NCBI GenBank assembly: GCA_965200435.1 | Contig: OZ241337.1 | Location: 248,001 to 312,000, forward strand | Reading direction: 5' to 3' | Length of the DNA: 64,000 nucleotides | DNA from: Bin75 sp965200435 | GTDB taxonomy: Bacteria; Nitrospirota; Nitrospiria; Nitrospirales; UBA8639 | Part shown: positions 60,318 through 64,000 of the stretch, one piece after another | How positions within the stretch are numbered: position 1 is the first letter of the stretch | How the letters are laid out: each line of letters starts with the position of its first letter | Position numbers and translations under genes: made by a program | The notes under the pieces: generated by a model | Told to the model about the DNA's origin: nothing | The model's input: the letters and a program-made list of their open reading frames with translations, nothing else | Database searches by the model: none

Positions 60318-61952
60318 ATGAGCCAACCGTCCACTCCCTCCAGGACCCGGCAATTCAAGGAGCTTCTGCAATCCGACCACCTGGAGTTTCTCTGCGAGGC
60401 CCACAATGGGCTCAGCGCCAAAATCGTGGAGGAAGCGGGGTTTAAAGGCATCTGGGCCAGCGGGCTTACCCTCTCCGCCCAATTCGGCGTGAGAGACAAC
60501 AACGAAGCGAGTTGGACGCAAATCCTGGATCACCTGGAATTCATGTCCGACGCCACGCGAATCCCCATCATGCTCGACGGCGATACCGGCTACGGGAACT
60601 TCAACAACATGCAGCGCCTGATCCGAAAACTGGAACAACGCCGAATCGCGGCCGTCTGCATCGAAGACAAGCTCTTCCCCAAGACCAACAGTTTTTTGAA
60701 GGGCAAGACCCAACCCATGGCCGACATCGACGAATTCTGCGGGAAAATCAAGGCCGGCAAAGATGCCCAGATCGATGAAGATTTCTGCCTGATCGCCAGG
60801 GTCGAAGCCTTTATTTGCGGCTGGGGATTATCCGAAGCCTTGCGACGAGCCGAGGCCTACCATCGGGCGGGTGCCGACGGCATCCTCATTCATAGCGCCC
60901 TGGCGGTCCCCGACGAAATCCTGGCCTTCAAGCAGGAATGGGGCGATCGCTGCCCGTTGGTGATCATCCCGACCAAGTATTACGCCACGCTCACGGACGT
61001 TTTCCGGCAGCATGGCTTTTCTCTGGTCATTTGGGCGAATCATCTCCTTCGCGCAGCCGTGACCGTCATGCAGAAAACGGCACGCACCCTGAAAGAAAAG
61101 GAGAACCTGTTCTCGATCGAAGACAAGATTGCCCCGGTGGCCGAGATCTTCCGGCTTCAGGACGCAGCGGAACTTCAGGACGCCGAGAAACGTTACCTCC
61201 CGCACAACGGGGCCGGCCTGGCCGGGATCGTCCTGGCCGCGTCCCGTGGGAACGAACTCGGGGAATTGACGCAAGACAGGCCCAAAACCATGGTGTCCAT
61301 TCAGGGCATGCCGATCCTGTCGCACATCGTCGATGCGTACAATACCATCGGCATCAAAAACATTACCGTCGTGCGCGGCTACAAAAAGGAGACCGTTGCC
61401 CTGCCAAACCTGACCTACGTCGATAACGACGAATTTGCAGAGACCGGGGAACTCGTCTCTCTCTTCAAGGCGCTGGAATCCAAGCGGGGAGAGTTTCAGG
61501 ACACTATCATTTCGTATGGGGACGTGCTCTTCCACAAATACATTCCTCAGATCCTTTTCCAGGAATCCGACGATTGGGTGATAGTCGTGGACAGTGTCTG
61601 GGAAGGGAAGACGTCCTATACCCGGCTCGGGGGGTTTGCGGAATGCACGGTGCCCAATTCCCGGAAGGCGTTCAATGTCAAAATCCACCTCAAACAATTA
61701 GGACGGGACGTGCCCAGGGCATCCATTCACGGGGTTTGGATGGGGTTTTTGAAGATCTCGGCCGTCGCGGCTGCGCAGTTACACGGGATTCTCGGGGAGA
61801 TGCTCGCCAATCCCGCCAACGACAAAGCGGGCATGTCGCAATTGTTTCAGGAATTGCTCAAGCGAGGTGTCCCGATACGCGTGCTCTACACGGTCGGGCA
61901 TTGGCTGGACATCAACAGTCTCGACGACCTGATGCAGGCAGGGCAATTTTAA
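60318..61952 (+). CDS. aepX: Phosphoenolpyruvate mutase - nucleotidyltransferase fusion
   Basis: 544 residues. Residues ~10-290 form an isocitrate-lyase/PEP-mutase barrel: EAHNGLSAKIVEEAGFKGIW, MLDGDTGYGNFNNM and the mutase signature CIEDKLFPKTNSFL, in which the Asn-Ser marks mutase. Residues ~305-544 form an NTP-transferase domain: GIVLAASRGNELGELTQDRP then KTMVSIQGMPILSHIVDAY, with DTIISYGDVLFHK. Such PEP-mutase/cytidylyltransferase fusions make and activate phosphonates for attachment to cell-surface molecules. Phosphonopyruvate decarboxylase and AEP transaminase are not in the window. ATG 60318. Confidence 0.88.
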   Translation: MSQPSTPSRTRQFKELLQSDHLEFLCEAHNGLSAKIVEEAGFKGIWASGLTLSAQFGVRDNNEASWTQILDHLEFMSDATRIPIMLDGDTGYGNFNNMQRLIRKLEQRRIAAVCIEDKLFPKTNSFLKGKTQPMADIDEFCGKIKAGKDAQIDEDFCLIARVEAFICGWGLSEALRRAEAYHRAGADGILIHSALAVPDEILAFKQEWGDRCPLVIIPTKYYATLTDVFRQHGFSLVIWANHLLRAAVTVMQKTARTLKEKENLFSIEDKIAPVAEIFRLQDAAELQDAEKRYLPHNGAGLAGIVLAASRGNELGELTQDRPKTMVSIQGMPILSHIVDAYNTIGIKNITVVRGYKKETVALPNLTYVDNDEFAETGELVSLFKALESKRGEFQDTIISYGDVLFHKYIPQILFQESDDWVIVVDSVWEGKTSYTRLGGFAECTVPNSRKAFNVKIHLKQLGRDVPRASIHGVWMGFLKISAVAAAQLHGILGEMLANPANDKAGMSQLFQELLKRGVPIRVLYTVGHWLDINSLDDLMQAGQF

Positions 61953-61975
61953 CGTCTGGATTTTCAGGAGAAACC

Positions 61976-62818
61976 ATGCAACCCTTAACCGCACACAACG
62001 GCGTTTCCATCCCGGACTTCATGTACGGCACGGCGTGGAAAAAGGAGGACACCGGCCAGTACGTGCAATTGGCCGTCCAGGCCGGCTTTCGAGCTCTCGA
62101 CACCGCGAACCAGATCATCCATTACCACGAAGCCCTGGTGGGAGAGGCCCTGCTTGACTTGGCGAAACAGGGAATCACGCGGGATCAATTGTTCTTGCAG
62201 ACCAAATTTACGCCCGTCTCGGGGCAGGACCACCGCACGCCCTATGATCCCATGGTCCCCATAGCCGAACAGGTCGCCCAATCGTTTGAAAGCTCGCTTG
62301 AACACTTGCATACCGATTATATCGATTCCTATATCCTGCACGGACCCTACGGACGCTGGGAGCTCGAAAAAGAAGATTGGGATGTCTGGGGGGCACTCGA
62401 AAACCTTTATCAGACGGGCCGGGTCAAAATGATCGGGGTCAGCAACGTCCAGGCCCTGCAACTGCAATTGCTGTGCGAACTGTCCAACGTGAAACCCATG
62501 GTCGTGCAGAACCGTTGCTATGCGGCATTGGGATGGGACCACGCCGTCAGGGAAATCTGCCGGGATCACCAGATCGTCTACCAGGGGTTTTCGCTTCTCA
62601 CCGCGAATCGTGGCCTTCTCCACGACCCGGAGGTTGACGCCATCGCCAAACGGCACCACATAGGGCCGGCCCAAGTCATTTTTCGCTTTGCCCAGCAGGT
62701 GGGCATGCTCCCCCTGACCGGCACCACCAACGCGCAACGTATGAAAGAGAATCTGGATGTTGATCGCGTGGAACTCTCCCCGGACGAAATGACCAGCATC
62801 GAAATAATCGCAGTGTAA
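61976..62818 (+). CDS. Aldo/keto reductase
   Basis: 280 residues. GFRALDTANQIIHYHEALVG, LFLQTKFTP, IDSYILHGPYGRWELEKEDW, GVSNVQALQLQLLCEL, VVQNRCYAALGWDHAVREIC and the cofactor end LPLTGTTNAQRMKENLDV define the family. The catalytic Asp (LDTAN) is present; the usual Tyr position appears as the I-I-H-Y-H segment and its alignment is uncertain. It starts 23 bp after the PEP-mutase fusion with GGAG before ATG 61976, so it may reduce a phosphonate aldehyde or keto acid (inference). Confidence 0.85.
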   Translation: MQPLTAHNGVSIPDFMYGTAWKKEDTGQYVQLAVQAGFRALDTANQIIHYHEALVGEALLDLAKQGITRDQLFLQTKFTPVSGQDHRTPYDPMVPIAEQVAQSFESSLEHLHTDYIDSYILHGPYGRWELEKEDWDVWGALENLYQTGRVKMIGVSNVQALQLQLLCELSNVKPMVVQNRCYAALGWDHAVREICRDHQIVYQGFSLLTANRGLLHDPEVDAIAKRHHIGPAQVIFRFAQQVGMLPLTGTTNAQRMKENLDVDRVELSPDEMTSIEIIAV

Positions 62819-62849
62819 ACACGAATCGCCTCAAAAGACGAGGCACTAC

Positions 62850-63941
62850 ATGAGACACACGCTCCTGCTCACACTTTGCTGTGTCATGGCCTTCGCGCCC
62901 ACGGCGCCGGCCCAGGAAGGACACGCCATTTCCGGCGTCCCGTTTCAGGTCTTCCTGAAGCACGGCCACGCGGAGACCATCCAACAGGACGAGGCCCATG
63001 ACGCCCTCGAAACCGTGGTCCAGGCCTTCGGCATCCTGGTCCGGGACCGCTCGCAACACAAACGTTTCGATCAGGCTCTCACGAACGACCTCCTGCACAA
63101 AGTCGTGATCGAACCAAGGGTGCTGAACCGGGACGGCAAGGAATTTCCGTTTCTCGTGGCCAGAACCAAGCAGAAAGGCAAAGTGAATCTCCTGATCAAC
63201 GCCGCGAGACTCCGGGAGGACGGATACCTCGGGCAGCCAAATGCCCTCGCCCCAAGACTGGCAAAAGAGTTTCAATGGGTGATCAGTAAGGCCGCAACCG
63301 AAGCTGCCCGCAGGAGACGCCTGCTGAAACGCGACCTGCTGCACGCCCCCATCTCCACCAACTCCGAGATCAAAAAGATGTCGCCGGAGGAACGCACGGA
63401 AGAATTGCAGGCTTTATTGGATACCTACATTCACACGGTGGATGCCTATGGCAGTCTGGTCGAGCAACCGTATTATGAAATGGGAACCACGACCCTGACG
63501 GAGCCCGAGCACGCGGACTCGACCATCAAGCTGTACGACATTCGTATCCGGCATGCCCTCCGGTTGATTGTCAGCGATCCCTATTTCTGGGAAAACACGC
63601 AAAAAGCCGTTCGCAGCCTGCTCAACGGAAAAATCTGGCACGTCCTGATGGCCAGAATCGACGAACGGGATTGGACGACACGGACGCGAGTGGTACCGGA
63701 AGACAAGGCCGTCAAAGTCGGGGAACGCGGCAGGCTCATTCAACCCGCGAAGATTCTCGTGAACTACCATCGCGCGCTGGAGCCGAAAGAACGATTGTAT
63801 GGTCCAACCCAGGGCCTGCCTATGGGCGCGTTATCCGCGGAACAACTTGCCCGGGTGATTGCGTGGGAAATCCAAAGCCAGATCACCGAAAAATCATTGC
63901 GAGGCCATGTCGCCCAGGACGAACAAACCGCCCCGGAGTGA
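62850..63941 (+). CDS. Exported protein of unknown function
   Basis: 363 residues. Signal peptide HTLLLTLCCVMAFAPTAPAQ, then a mostly helical, charged mature region (AHDALETVVQAFGILVRDRS, TEAARRRRLLKRDLLHAPIS, ARIDERDWTTRTRVVPEDKA, AEQLARVIAWEIQSQITEKS). No family recognised. It follows the aldo/keto reductase by 31 bp in the same direction and may be part of the same unit, though it need not share the pathway. Confidence 0.75.
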   Translation: MRHTLLLTLCCVMAFAPTAPAQEGHAISGVPFQVFLKHGHAETIQQDEAHDALETVVQAFGILVRDRSQHKRFDQALTNDLLHKVVIEPRVLNRDGKEFPFLVARTKQKGKVNLLINAARLREDGYLGQPNALAPRLAKEFQWVISKAATEAARRRRLLKRDLLHAPISTNSEIKKMSPEERTEELQALLDTYIHTVDAYGSLVEQPYYEMGTTTLTEPEHADSTIKLYDIRIRHALRLIVSDPYFWENTQKAVRSLLNGKIWHVLMARIDERDWTTRTRVVPEDKAVKVGERGRLIQPAKILVNYHRALEPKERLYGPTQGLPMGALSAEQLARVIAWEIQSQITEKSLRGHVAQDEQTAPE

Positions 63942-63974
63942 TGCAACAGAATCGCTGACCGGCCTCGGTCATTC

Positions 63975-64000
63975 CTGTCTGTATTCAGTCATTCGTTGAC
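63975..64000 (-). repeat. 26-bp dispersed motif at window end, inverted
   Basis: tgtctgtattcagtcatt followed by cgttgac, cut by the window edge. Same motif as at 8339, 11382, 27993, 39433, 54302 and 59132. Confidence 0.78.

Overview
The window is about 55-60% GC and gene-dense, from a Gram-negative (diderm) bacterium: it has a Tol envelope operon, LysM/lytic-transglycosylase and lipoprotein genes, an MsbA-like exporter and an inverse-autotransporter-like barrel. Protein content and gene order (AdoCbl-dependent NrdJ; ccsA/hemX-hemA-hemC-cobA/hemD-hemB; 1-Cys peroxiredoxin; many secreted hypothetical proteins) suggest a Nitrospirota/Nitrospira-type organism. This is inferred from gene style only; there is no rRNA in the window.

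Layout. 1-7600 (minus strand): tolQ-tolR-tolA-tolB joined by TGATG overlaps or short gaps, then a coiled-coil lipoprotein with a 210-bp tandem repeat where Pal would be expected, then mutL (cut by the window edge). 7676-7943: tRNA-Asp and tRNA-Val. 8.5-13.9 kb: a TPR membrane protein, an MltD-like lytic transglycosylase with four LysM domains, a small secreted protein, a KtrB/TrkH potassium channel subunit. 14.2-18.1 kb: nrdJ behind a promoter overlapped by two NrdR-like boxes spaced 32 bp centre to centre, followed by a small zinc-ribbon gene. 18.1-23.4 kb: a SUMF1-domain protein, then an accessory cassette (frameshifted inverse-autotransporter-like barrel, lipoprotein made of Asp-Glu-x triplets, 2OG-Fe(II) oxygenase) whose upstream end carries an IS481-like insertion. 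23.7-27.8 kb: tRNA-Glu, rnpB, a C4 zinc-ribbon coiled-coil protein, tRNA(CAT), rpoD, an XRE regulator. 28-33.3 kb: FG-GAP protein, Rieske-flavodoxin fusion, small lipoproteins, peroxiredoxin, cspA. 33.5-39.4 kb: two more IS481-like copies around an ABC exporter, def and a HEAT-repeat protein. 39.6-40.7 kb: a secreted cupredoxin-like protein and a 142-bp MITE. 40.9-50.5 kb: tilS, ribF, hemB, CBS protein, cobA/hemD, hemC, hemA, ccsA/hemX and an SDR gene, all minus strand; the ccsA-to-hemB genes supply early tetrapyrrole synthesis. 50.8-54.2 kb: rsmI, a TusA-like protein, a secreted protein, tRNA-Leu, a YggX-like protein, yqgE. 54.7-59.9 kb: a toxin/defence islet (PIN-domain pair, single-chain restriction-modification enzyme, HigBA) embedded in intergenic repeats. 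60.0-64.0 kb: the second 142-bp MITE, then a PEP-mutase/nucleotidyltransferase fusion with an aldo/keto reductase and a secreted protein, pointing to phosphonate metabolism.

The intergenic DNA is full of repeats: GTAG-type REP palindromes, a 26-bp motif with TGTCAA/TTGACA ends seen about seven times, GACATTTGTC-containing repeats, a MITE pair and decayed IS ends. All three IS481-like transposase copies look dead, each for a different reason.
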